This document shows, one piece after another, positions 53,243 to 62,675 of a stretch of DNA of 64,000 bases. Source of the stretch: Taudactylus pleione (Eukaryota > Chordata > Amphibia > Anura > Myobatrachidae); assembly GCA_031769625.1 (NCBI GenBank), contig JAUIMM010000002.1, positions 1,054,001 through 1,118,000 on the forward strand, written 5' to 3'. Numbering within the stretch: the first letter of the stretch is position 1; the number at the start of each line of letters is the position of its first letter. The position numbers and the translations under genes are program-made. Under the pieces are notes generated by a model. That model saw nothing but the letters and a program-made list of their open reading frames with translations, made no database searches and was not told the origin of the DNA.

Positions 53243-54184
53243 GGGCTCTATTTACTACAATCCACATATTGAATGCGGATTTTAGTGTGATATTACCGAG
53301 TGAATTCGCATTGCGAATTCAGGCAATATCACAGGGATTTACTATAAATCTCTTGCAGGGACAGAGCTTGCGATAAAGCTCTGTCCCTGCGGATCCCATC
53401 CGCACTCTAGTCGCGGTATTTTCGGAAAAAATACCGCGACTAAGAGCCCGTGCATGCGCCGACCGACCACCGCTACTACCCCCCCCACCGATGCTAAGCC
53501 CCGCCCCCCCGGTGCTAAGCCCCGCCCCCGCGATCGCGGACCCCCGCGACCCCCCTCCCTTCATTAGACTTTCCTGCATCCTCCTGGCCTCCGGTGATCT
53601 TCTCCGGGCTTTCCGATCAGGTGATCTCCCATACTGCACTGGGGCCCGATCACCTGATGACCGGGCCCCAGTGCACTGTGGGAGACCAGCTGACCGGAGA
53701 GGAGCCATCACCGGAGGCCCGATCACTGGTCCCTGGAGTCAGGTAAGTAAAAAAAAAAAATTTTAATTTTTTTTTTCTTTTTTTTACACCAATCAGCTTG
53801 CGGTCTGCTTAGACCACATAGCTGATTACTGGTACCGGCTCCCAGCTCTGCTCTCCCCGTTAGAGCAGAGTGGGAGCCCGGTAACCGGGGGAGACCCTGG
53901 ATAATGCCACCTCCAGGTGGCGTTATTATCACAGGGCTTTCCCCGGTATTTTTTTACAATTTATTTTTAGTAACTGTGGTCGGATCACATTTCCCATTAC
54001 AATTATGGGAAATGCGATCTGCTTTACTAAAAATAAGTGATACTGGGGGTTGGAGTAGAATTTTACTAATTCTACTCCAATTGCCCTGTAATAACTACAG
54101 GTGAAACTAAAATTATGTGAAAAGGGTGTGAAAACACCCTTTTTCACTTTATTTTAGTAAAAATAATGTTAATAAATAGAGCCC
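53243..54184. mobile_element. Long MITE, 942 bp, inserted in the Penelope ORF
   Basis: The left end GGGCTCTATTTACTAC and the right end GTTAATAAATAGAGCCC are inverted repeats. Nested stems include AGTGAATTCGCATTGCGAAT, CACTGGGGCCCGATC...GATCGGGCCCCAGTG-like and AATTCTACTCC/GGAGTAGAATT. The strand-symmetric fold-back explains the long chance frames on both strands. The flanks (CACAA / ATAAT) do not give a clear duplication. Confidence 0.78.
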
Positions 54185-54479
54185 ATAATGAATAATCAGA
54201 TTGGCATATACAAACATGACTTAATTAAGTTCAAAAAAACCCAACAGGGTGGAATTGGACTATGAGCATAAAGTGTATCAGTGGTTAAGCGGAGGTCAAC
54301 AGAGTACATCAAGGCGTCCTTTCTTTAGATGACTGGCTAGTTGGTTAAAATTAGTAAATAATATCTTGTAATAATCAATCTGTTCAATAGATATATATAT
54401 ATATATATAATGTAAATAATACAAAAATGCAAAAACTCTAAAACTCGCATTGATACAGATTCGCCTGTTGAAACTATGA

Positions 54480-54905
54480 GTACAGCTACTGATTCAGAAC
54501 CAAGCAAAAGTAAAAGTGCCCCGTTACCAAAAATACTTGGTCCAAGGTGGCCGATATACATGCGGATTCACAAGGAGAGGAGGCCAAAACAAAAAGCAAG
54601 GCACGTGGAAGACCACCTATCCAAAGGAAGAAATAATTTTTAATTATTCTTCATATGATCTATCGAATTCTGAATTTAATCTATTGAATAAGGGATTATC
54701 CTTCGTGCCTAATTTTCCCTTTGATGATTTCCGATGGCGAATTGAAACCCATCAACTGAATCGCCAGCTTAAACTCAAGGAATTCTTTGCTAAATCTACC
54801 CCATCATCTGCTTCTGATATCCGAATTTGACACCTCAAGAGCGATTAGCCTTGAAAACATTATCTAGCAATAAAGAATTAATTATTCGTCCAGCCGATAA
54901 AGGCG
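54480..54905 (+). pseudogene. Penelope-like ORF, segment before and at the start of RT
   Basis: Across two frames the sequence encodes IIFNYSSYDLSNSEFNLLNK, GLSFVPNFPFDDFRWRIETH, and then LTPQERLALKTLSSNKELII and RPADKGGAIV. The last block (PADKGGAIV) is a hallmark of the PLE reverse transcriptase N-terminus. It runs into unrelated palindromic sequence immediately afterwards. Confidence 0.78.
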
Positions 54906-54916
54906 GCGCGATAGTG

Positions 54917-55370
54917 TATAACATGTGAAATAAGCAAGTATGCATGCAAACAATAAAAATTAAAAAAGTAAAAAGATTTAATATTTCAGTATAGAGTTAA
55001 AACATCACTTGCATATTAGAAGCAAGAAGCAAAAAAATGAATACAAAAATTTATAAAATAATTTAAAACACCATCAAAAAAAGAAAACATAGGTAGAGCA
55101 GCTTATCTGAGGTACAAATTTAGTAGTCCATGTGACAGGCAAAAATCAAACACAACGCATATCTTCCTTTCAAGACTTCATCCCTTGATGAAGTCTTGAA
55201 AGGATGAAACACGTTGGAGCTTGTTTTAAATTATTTTATATATTTTTGAATTATTTTTTTTGCATCTTGCTTCTAATATGCAAGTAATGTTTTAACTCTA
55301 TACTGAAATATTAAATCTTTTTACTTTTTTAATTTTAATTGTTTGCATGCATTCTTGCTGATTTCACACA
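54917..55370. repeat. Inverted repeat (arms about 150 bp) around a hammerhead-like centre
   Basis: The left arm (54920-55070, with TGCATGCAAACAATAAAAAT, TTTCAGTATAGAGTTAAAAC) is mirrored by the right arm (55222-55370, GTTTTAACTCTATACTGAAA, ATTTTTATTG-like, TTGCATGCA). The spacer has CTTCATCCCTTGATGAAG, then TCTTGAAAGGATGAAACACG. The structure fits two PLE terminal segments in opposite orientation. Confidence 0.75.
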
Positions 55371-55434
55371 TTATACACTTCTATGCAATAAGTGAATTAT
55401 TTACACTATATGAAGGATCTAGCATTTTTCACTT

Positions 55435-55438
55435 TATT

Positions 55439-55482
<44 letters not shown>

Positions 55483-55495
55483 CATATACACACGT
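55435..55495. repeat. (TA)n microsatellite
   Basis: An ATATATAT run of about 40-50 bp with interruptions. Confidence 0.9.
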
Positions 55496-55563
55496 TTAAT
55501 AGCCCCACGGGGCTCTGTTTGGACATATGCTGTCTTTTGTTCACACGTTGTGCTGATGCTGGT

Positions 55564-55597
55564 CTTGATAAAGGTCATGTTGGACCGAAACGTCGAC
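55564..55597 (+). ncRNA. Hammerhead-like motif of a Penelope terminal repeat
   Basis: CTTGATAAAGGTC, loop ATGTT, GGACCGAAACGTCGAC: a CTGATGA-like core with changes, a GGTC/GACC stem and GAAAC. It is the typical arrangement of PLE terminal ribozymes, partly degenerate. Confidence 0.4.
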
Positions 55598-55599
55598 TG

Positions 55600-56228
55600 A
55601 CATATGTAAGCTATTAAATCGTTTTATTCTGCTGGAAATACTCAGGTGAGTGACCCTTATTCAACTTAACTATATTACACTGGACCAGGACTCTGCTCCA
55701 GGGGGAGCACCCGAACTAGTCTTCTGAAATGTGGATGTGAGTGCAGACATTTTCTTGGATTTATATATATATATATATATTGTACAGATTGATTGTTACA
55801 AGATATTATTTATTAATTTTAACCAACTAGCCAGTCGCTCTAAGGTCAAATCTATATACAAACATTCATATTGTTAGTAATTTACCATTACTGATTATCT
55901 ATTGATAAGAGCTGACGCCTGTACCCTGGGCTTGATTGCGGTTGAGTCATATATTACATATAGGATTTTGGGGTATATTATTCATTGGCGCTTATTCCAC
56001 TCATTTTTCCTTGCATAATACAGATATGGTATGCCATAACACCATGTGGTTAACTGCAGATTCAGCACTCTCACAGTGTTAGATTGCTGTCACTCACAAA
56101 ATGGTGGAGCTGCTAATTCACAGAATTGTGTGCTCATTGGAATACACACATACAGGTTATGCAACTGAGGTCTGAGCAGTTATGTGGAATTAGCAGCTTC
56201 AAATTTTTCCAAAATCTAGGATCCAAGA
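55600..56228. other. Penelope terminal-repeat-like debris
   Basis: 55785-55850 is the inverted copy of the TTGACCTTAGAGCGACTGGC block seen at 52575, so it belongs to the same element. The remainder is unassigned, including AT-dinucleotide runs at 55765. Confidence 0.4.
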
Positions 56229-56830
56229 TGAAAGTGTAGGACCCAGACACCCCCAGCCTACTTGGCCCGCCACGTACCCCCCAGGCAACCAACCCCTATG
56301 GCCACATCAACAGGGTACCCCTAGGCAAACCACCCTTCCACAGACACACCGCTGTGCAGCTAACCCCAGGCAAACAACCCCATCCACCCCCCTCCCCCGC
56401 CACCTCATTACTAAGCAGCTAACCACCCCCTACAATCATCCACTGGACAGACAGTGGAGGAATGGAGCTGCGGAGCACTAGTGCATGGGGCAGCCTGTGT
56501 GACCAGCGGTGGTCGTTTCCACTTCCTGGCCAACCTGCTCCTTGGTTGATGGACGTTGCAGTGCAGGCCAGGAATGCAGGGAGGGCTGGCACAGCCACGA
56601 ATCATCATGCGCAGTGATGTCATGACGCACTATGCGCAGTGCCGTGGCCACTTAGAACGGGGATTGAGGTTCGGAGAGTAGTAATTATTAGGTGCCAGAC
56701 GGGAGGCTGGCGGGCCAGTAAATTCAGTATTTACTATCAGCCACGTCCCGTGGCAGATGCTGTTTGTGCCCCTGAGGCCTTGGGGCCCCTCAGAACCATG
56801 GGGCCCGGCACGGGTGTACCCCTTGTACCC
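56229..56830. repeat. Unclassified GC-rich dispersed repeat
   Basis: The right end GGGTGTACCCCTTGTACCCCCC, read in reverse, resembles common vertebrate MITE starts (GGGGGGTACAAGGGG). A CATGACGCAC/GCAGTGATGTCATGAC palindromic piece is at 56605-56635. The open frames are chance. Confidence 0.35.
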
Positions 56831-57038
56831 CCCTGATTCAGGGACTGATGCATTACACACACAGGTTCACTGTGAAAATATGTTAATGTTTGCAATCGCA
56901 ATGCCTTTGCAGCCTAACATAAGGACGCCCACATCCCCTTGCTCACATCCGTAATACTTAGCAAAATAGCGAAACCATCGGTAACATTGAGTACCATCAC
57001 AGCCTCACGCGCAGTTGCACAAGGTCTGACTTAGAAAT

Positions 57039-58843
57039 GAGAGGAAAGAAAGGGACGGGCACTACCAATATCAAAACTCCAATTAATATGCTGAAAAGAA
57101 AAACCACTTATGCTGCCCCCACAGGGTGGATCTGGAAATCCACCTAATATAATGAAAACCCAATTAAAAAGAAAGAAATGGGAGCGCTGACAGTGGCTGC
57201 TAGTTTAAAAAATATTAATAATTTTATTGCACATAATACAATTTAAAAATTTGATTCATCATACATGGAATACAGATGGATTAGTTAATAGGGCTTAAAT
57301 TGCCACACTTTAAAGCACGGATCTGGCTCACATTATATATTATTTAAAACATTAAATAAAACGAAAAAAATTAATTATATATAGATTCCTTCAAAAATAG
57401 TAAATAAAAATCACTCATGCATGAATATCAAAGTGAAGCGAAACGTAGAATGCAGTTGTTAATTACAGCCCGCAAGCATGGATTAATTGCTGTTAGTATT
57501 AATGTCCAGTCAAGACCAGTTAATATGCAGTTAATAGGCGTAAAGAATGCAAAACAGCTAGTTCAATGCAGGTTATAATGCTGTTACTGCGATAGATAAT
57601 AATTGATTTATATGTTCAGTACATTACCATCCATCCACTCAGATTGAAAATGGGATGTAGTGCAGCAATTACCCTCTACCCCAATCCCAGGGGGAGGAAG
57701 CTATGCAATATTAGCCTGCTGGGGGATTTAGGTGTGAAACACCCAGATACTTAATCCACTGTGTGCACCATGCGGTACGGAGGTGCAAAGCAACAGCTTA
57801 TCGATACACCGTGAGCGGTAAGAAGTGCCAGGATCCAGGAGTAGAGGTCCCTCTGCCTGAGGACACAAGCACCTCCGGACCGCATGGTGCACACAGTGGA
57901 TTAAGGGCCTGATTCAAACCCAGTCACAAGCGCTGTGCGCTCGCAACCGGGTCGATGTTTGCCCACTGGGCATGCACACGACGGAGCCAGCTCCGTTGTG
58001 TGCATGCGTGAGACTCGGCTAGCGACAGGTGCTCCGTCGCTCCGGGTCTCGCACCAAAGGGGGCAAGCTGTCGATGGTGAGTGACAGCTCGCCCCCATTT
58101 GGTAGGCGGCAGGCAGCAGTGATGTCAGTGGGAGAGCTTCCGGCTCTATTAGAAGCTCTCTGGGGCTTGCGGCCATAAGACCCTACCACAAGGGTCTTGT
58201 CGCAAGCCCAATGGTCGCGATGGTCTTGACCATTGTGTCCATCAACCTGGCCACTCGCAATAGCTGTGGATGGTCACCCACAGCTATGCAAGCGGCCAGA
58301 AGGCCGACCAAAAAAAAAATAAAAAATGCCCTGATTCAGAGCGAGCCCTCGTTCAGAGTGTCCGTCTCTGAATCAGGCCCTAAGTATCTGGGTGTTTCAC
58401 ACCTAAATCCCCCAGCAGGCTAATATTGCATAGCTTCCTCCCCCTGGGATTGGGGTAGAGGGTAACTGCTGCACTACATCCCATTTTCAGTCTGAGTGGA
58501 TGGATGGTAATGTACTGAACATATAAATCAATTATTATCTATCGCAGTAACAGCATTATAACCTGCATTGAACTAGCTGTTTTGCATTCTTTACGCCTAT
58601 TAACTGCATATTAACTGGTCTTGACTGGACATTAATACTAACAGCAATTAATCCATGCTTGCGGGCTGTAATTAACAACTGCATTCTACGCTTCGCTTCA
58701 CTTTGATATTCATGCATGAGTGATTTTTATTTACTATTTTTGAAGGAATCTATATATAATATATTTTTTTCCTTTATTTAATATTTGAAATAATATATAG
58801 TGTGAGCCAGATCCGTGCTTTAAAGTTTGGCAATTTAAGCCTT
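57039..58843. mobile_element. Palindromic (probably Penelope-like) insertion with 10-bp TSD ACTTAGAAAT
   Basis: The left arm 57291-57757 and the right arm 58384-58842 are inverted copies of each other over about 460 bp. Between them lie a hairpin (CCACTGTGTGCACCATGCGG at 57758 and its complement at 57881) and a Harbinger MITE (57905-58380). A unique part at 57039-57290 precedes the left arm. ACTTAGAAAT flanks the block at 57029-57038 and 58844-58853. GAAGCGAAACGTAGAATGCA in the arms is the GAAACG motif of PLE terminal repeats. Inverted terminal copies and variable-length duplications are known for PLEs. Confidence 0.65.
57905..58380. mobile_element. Harbinger-type MITE, 476 bp, TSD TAA
   Basis: GGGCCTGATTCAAACCC at the left and GTCTCTGAATCAGGCCC at the right are inverted repeats, with TAA on both sides (57902-57904 and 58381-58383). 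It is related to the 38597-39146 MITE (shared CACCAAAGGGGGC, TGATGTCAGTGGGAG and GGTGACCACCCACAGCTAT-like blocks). It sits exactly at the centre-side junction of the surrounding palindrome. Confidence 0.88.
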
Positions 58844-60289
58844 ACTTAGAAATTGCTGACCTCATCGTACGCAGTGAAAGCCCAAGCTGCATTTGGCATT
58901 GCAGTGGCTAATTTATGCACACCCCTGTAACGGTGTTCAAATGCACTGGCACACCGGTGTTCCTCTGACCGACCCCCCCAGTCACCACCCCTAAACGCTC
59001 ACTTCCTGTCAATCACTCTGCGTTGGGTCTGCGTAGTCACTGCGATCGCAGTCCAATTGCAGTGAGACCTTCGAGCACTGCAATGTATAGGCATGTGCAG
59101 AACGCAACAATCATCAGTCTGCGTGTGTAATTGCAGTTGCAATCGCTAATGAATTAGGCCCTTAGTCCTTTATTTATATTAATTCAAGCTCCAGAAACAG
59201 TGAGTGGAGGCGTGAGACTGATAGAGGAGCCCGAGCAGGACCACAGACTACCGCCCACGGTAAGGACAGGAGTACGGGATGCCGCCCCTGTCTTATCTTG
59301 TACTCACCTACTAACAGACGATACAGTGCCAGCCATATCCAGTGAGGGGACGTATGATACACTCATATGGAAGGTACCCCTCATAGAGGGCACACCAACA
59401 CCCCACACTTGATTAACACAGGACCCATACTCCATTGAGATACATATACTGGGAACTTTCTTTATTCAATACCATCCATATGAGTCTTCACTTATAGTGT
59501 CAAAAGGGAAACGTAGGCACACTGTGCTGTTCGGAGAGGGACTCCCTCAAAGAGCCTGCTGATGTTTCCTGCAACCCACACTAAGGATACAGACTGACAC
59601 TTTGATACATCCCCATACACTGTATGGACTATCATATATCTGGCCTTAGAGATATGTAGGCACAACTGTGCCCTACGGAAAGAGGCACCCTAAAGGAGCC
59701 TCCTATTTTACCCACTAAGAGCCAACATTGGCAACAGATCATTGTTACGGAATTTGAACACTTAATTCCAGACAGGAGCATTGTGACTCCTTTTTCCACT
59801 TATTTACAATAAATAACCATTTTTTAACATATCGTGGTTCATGTACATCTGTTAAACTACACGGTTGATCTCACATCCATAGGCATATAAGGTTAGCGCT
59901 GGACACACAATCCCTATTTTATACCATTGATTTCTCAGAGTCTGGACAACTCTGTGCCCCGCAGCTTCCAAAGCTATTGGTGGGGACACTATAGCGCTTG
60001 TGTCTAACATCCTAGGATAACATTCAAACACCTAGGCAGCATACAAACTACATTAACAGTAACATAAAACAGTAATACCGAGTGCTCACAGGGTCCATAG
60101 GTCAACGATCCAACCACAGAATCAGATCAATAGTGTGAGAGGAGAACTATTACTGTATATGAGTAATTTGATGGCGGCATAAATAATGATGTTTGAGGGA
60201 AAAATTAGATGATAATAGGAACTTGGTCGGCTAAGAGTAGGTATGAATACCGTATGATATGTTGGAAACAACATAAGATGGCCTGTATG

Positions 60290-61020
60290 GTTGGTTGTGG
60301 AAATGTTTGGAGATATTTCTAACTACATTGAAACAATGCTATCAATAATAGCTATTTATTCCGTGTGGTTTCCAAACAGTCCATGTTAAGCAAAAACACG
60401 AAGCTATTGGTGGCCATTTCTAGAGATGGAGCGGCAGTGAGACTCCGTTGTTGGAGAATAACCATACGGCCAACTGCCACTAAAATCAGCAATAATGTCT
60501 TGTATTTTTGGGGGATTCAGGGTTGGGCAGCAAGATATCAAAGATCGCCCAGTGACCAGTGCCTTTGAACTAGATTCCTATAGTGCGATTGCCACAGCGA
60601 ATTAGGTCAACCCAAAAGTGCTGTATGTGTCAGCAGTCCCAGAAACAGTGCAGGAGATTTGCCGCCTCCATTTGGTACTTTGGACACCAGGCATCTGCTT
60701 GGAAAGGCTGATTAAGTGTCGCCTTTAGGGGAGAGTTGGATGGAAGGTGCTTAAAGCATCAGTGGTGGACAAGTCAGAGAGGTTGGGTTACCCACTTTTG
60801 GAAACCAGAAATTTCTGTTTCCTGTACAATTTCTATTCTGTTCCAAGCAGAGACAATAGAATTAGAGTATGATACATATTGAATGAGAGCATCTAAGGGT
60901 CTAACATCTTGTGCGTGCCATTTGGGGAGCTTTTGTAGTTCACGTGGCTTGTAGATATGGAAATCTAAGGTGTGGAAAGATAACTGTCAGTAGCTTCAGT
61001 GATCCTGAGCGGCGTAAGGG
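60290..61020 (-). pseudogene. L1/Tx1-like LINE ORF2 C-terminal remnant, second copy
   Basis: It has the same content as 8891-9620: on minus PLDALIQYVSYSNSIVSAWN, then QADAWCPKYQMEAANLLHCF and WDC-type residues. The Cys/His block is recognisable; stops interrupt it. No RT motif is present. Confidence 0.62.
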
Positions 61021-61439
61021 ATGATCCTAAAAGGTGCTGAAGTTTGGTGACACCGAGTGGTATCAATGCAGAAACGGGTTGTGCGGTGAAATCATCATGT
61101 AAATCTACATTTACCAGAAAAGGGAGGAATAGCGAATGTGAGTGTTGTAGGCTATTTGTCTAATGACCAGCAGAACACAGGATGAAGGAGCACATAACAG
61201 AGACTCCAGAGATATATCCGTACAATCACAATCCATTCAATCGCAAATTGAAACATGCACACAATGTTGTATTGTTTTATATTAGGCAGGTTACCTATAG
61301 AAACATCACGCAAATCCAATACCTGTCAGTGTAAAAACTAGTGAAAATGACAGGACCTCTCCTCGTCCCAGCGAGCGAGGGAAGGGGACCCCTTAATGTA
61401 TCGACTTAAGTGTCGAGAATGAGCAATCATGAAAAGAAC

Positions 61440-62014
61440 ATAGATCTCAACAAGAAATTGTATACAGCAACAAAAATTCTATCTTGTTTTTGAATAGTTT
61501 ACGTATTGGAGCAAATTGTTTGCCTTTACTGACAGTGTGGTTGGATAAGTCCTGAAAAATTAGAAGACGTTCCCCATGATAAATTAAGCTGGAGGTTCTT
61601 CTGTAATGGTCAAGCAGCTTAATCTGATATGCATAGTTCAGTATCTTCACTATAACTGGTCGAGGATTGACAGTCCCTCTACCCATCCAGGCCAATTCTA
61701 TGTGCTCTTACAATGGCCATTGGAGATCCTTGCCAGTTGTTGCAGGATCCAGTTGGAGAGAAGATCTAGTAGCTCATGACCTTTGGCTGACTCATGGATG
61801 CCAACCATTCTCTACCTGTTCCTCTTGCTGTGACAGTGCTTTCATCTGATTGTTGATTACTTGTTTGGCAGAGTCCAATTCTTCCTCCAGATTGGAGAAG
61901 CATTGTTCAGCCTCATCAAATCTTTGCAAATGTTGTGCTGGTTGAGTAAGGGTCAATTCTATGGCCTCTTTGCTTCCTGCAAGTTTATGGCCCAGGCAGC
62001 AGTTGATCAAGGAC
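61440..62014 (-). pseudogene. L1/Tx1-like LINE ORF1 remnant, second copy
   Basis: On minus: coiled-coil part HLQRFDEAEQCFSNLEEELD, then after frame changes RPVIVKILNYAYQIKLLDHY, RRTSSLIYHGERLLIFQDLS and KGKQFAPIRKLFKNKIEFLL. This is the RNA-binding CTD of ORF1 (LIFQDLS..T...RK.F.P). It is better preserved than in copy 1. The N-terminus is cut at 62014 by another repeat. Confidence 0.7.
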
Positions 62015-62675
62015 AGGGGCGGATTGGGGATTAAAAGTGGCCCTGGAAAAATCTGTGGAAGTGGCCTCATGTAGGCGGCACCAAATTAACTGTAGGTGGA
62101 GCCAACAGCAAAGTAGGTGGGATTAGAGATCTGTGCATGTGCAGGTCTCCTTCTGCAAGATTGCTCACTGTGTCCCAAACGCCGTATCATGATTGACATG
62201 CTGCTGGGGGGTTGTCGGCCCCGTTTTCTGGGCGTGCCAAAGCCAAATGCCTGCGTCCTTGGACACAGCTTTACTGACCCCGGCAGCGTAATTTTGCTAA
62301 ACACCGTGAGTAATCTGAGGGTTACTCAGATGTCCGATGGTCACGCAATTGTTCTGATGCTGCCTCCTTGGATGCCAGAATAATAAATCAGACTTAACAG
62401 ACCCAACAGATCGTGCAGTGTCAGCCTTTCATGCTGACCCACTCTATCTAATGTAAGTTACATCCATTGACATTGATTAAATCCAGCCTCTGATTAGGTC
62501 GACGTTTCGGTTCTTAATCAGAACCATTCTCAATACCAATTGTAATGGCTAATAGAGAACAACAGTCACGTTCACAATGTATCTGAGACAGGAGAAAAAC
62601 AGCATACAGTCAAAGCCGCACATCCTAGGAAATACGTCCTCAAAGCAGCGTGCAAGCATATATATGTATATATAT
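62015..62675. repeat. Fragments of two dispersed repeats, one with a Penelope-type hammerhead-like motif
   Basis: 62015-62110 resembles 51058-51150 (GGGGYGGATTGG start). Around 62492-62530, read on minus, TTCTGATTAAGAACCGAAAC followed by GTCGACC has a CTGATTA core, short stem and GAAAC, as in PLE terminal repeats. The remaining sequence is unassigned; the hAT element begins at 62676. Confidence 0.45.

Larger units (their letters stand above)
52310..54916 (+). mobile_element. Penelope-like element, 5' part, interrupted and 3' truncated
   Basis: A terminal-repeat-like segment with a hammerhead-like motif (52389-52417) and the GGAGTGCCGCC block is followed by PLE ORF pieces: 52988-53237, continuing after an inserted MITE at 54185, and 54480-54905. 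The ORF stops at the start of RT, where a palindromic segment (54917-55370) begins. A sequence GACTGGCTAGTTGGTTAAAA recurs at 52588 and 54328 (direct) and 55825 (inverted), showing rearrangement. Most of the RT and the GIY-YIG domain are absent. Confidence 0.7.
56831..59164. mobile_element. Harbinger-like MITE disrupted by a palindromic retroelement insertion
   Basis: The right end GAATTAGGCCC with TTA (59162-59164) is the same as in 1-73. The left portion at 56831-57038 contains CTGATTCAGGGACTGATGC and Harbinger-like inner sequence. The two portions meet at ACTTAGAAAT, which is duplicated around the inserted block 57039-58843. The left terminus has lost its first bases. Confidence 0.5.
59092..62014. 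repeat. Segmental duplicate of 1-73 + 7753-10611, lacking the Harbinger element
   Basis: Positions 59092-59164 match 1-73 and 59165-62014 match 7753-10611 in the same orientation, collinear with scattered substitutions and small indels. The TTA at 59162-59164 is the unoccupied Harbinger target. The match stops at 62014, where AGGGGCGGATTGGGG-type repeat sequence begins. Its left limit cannot be compared because copy 1 starts at the window edge. Confidence 0.93.
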
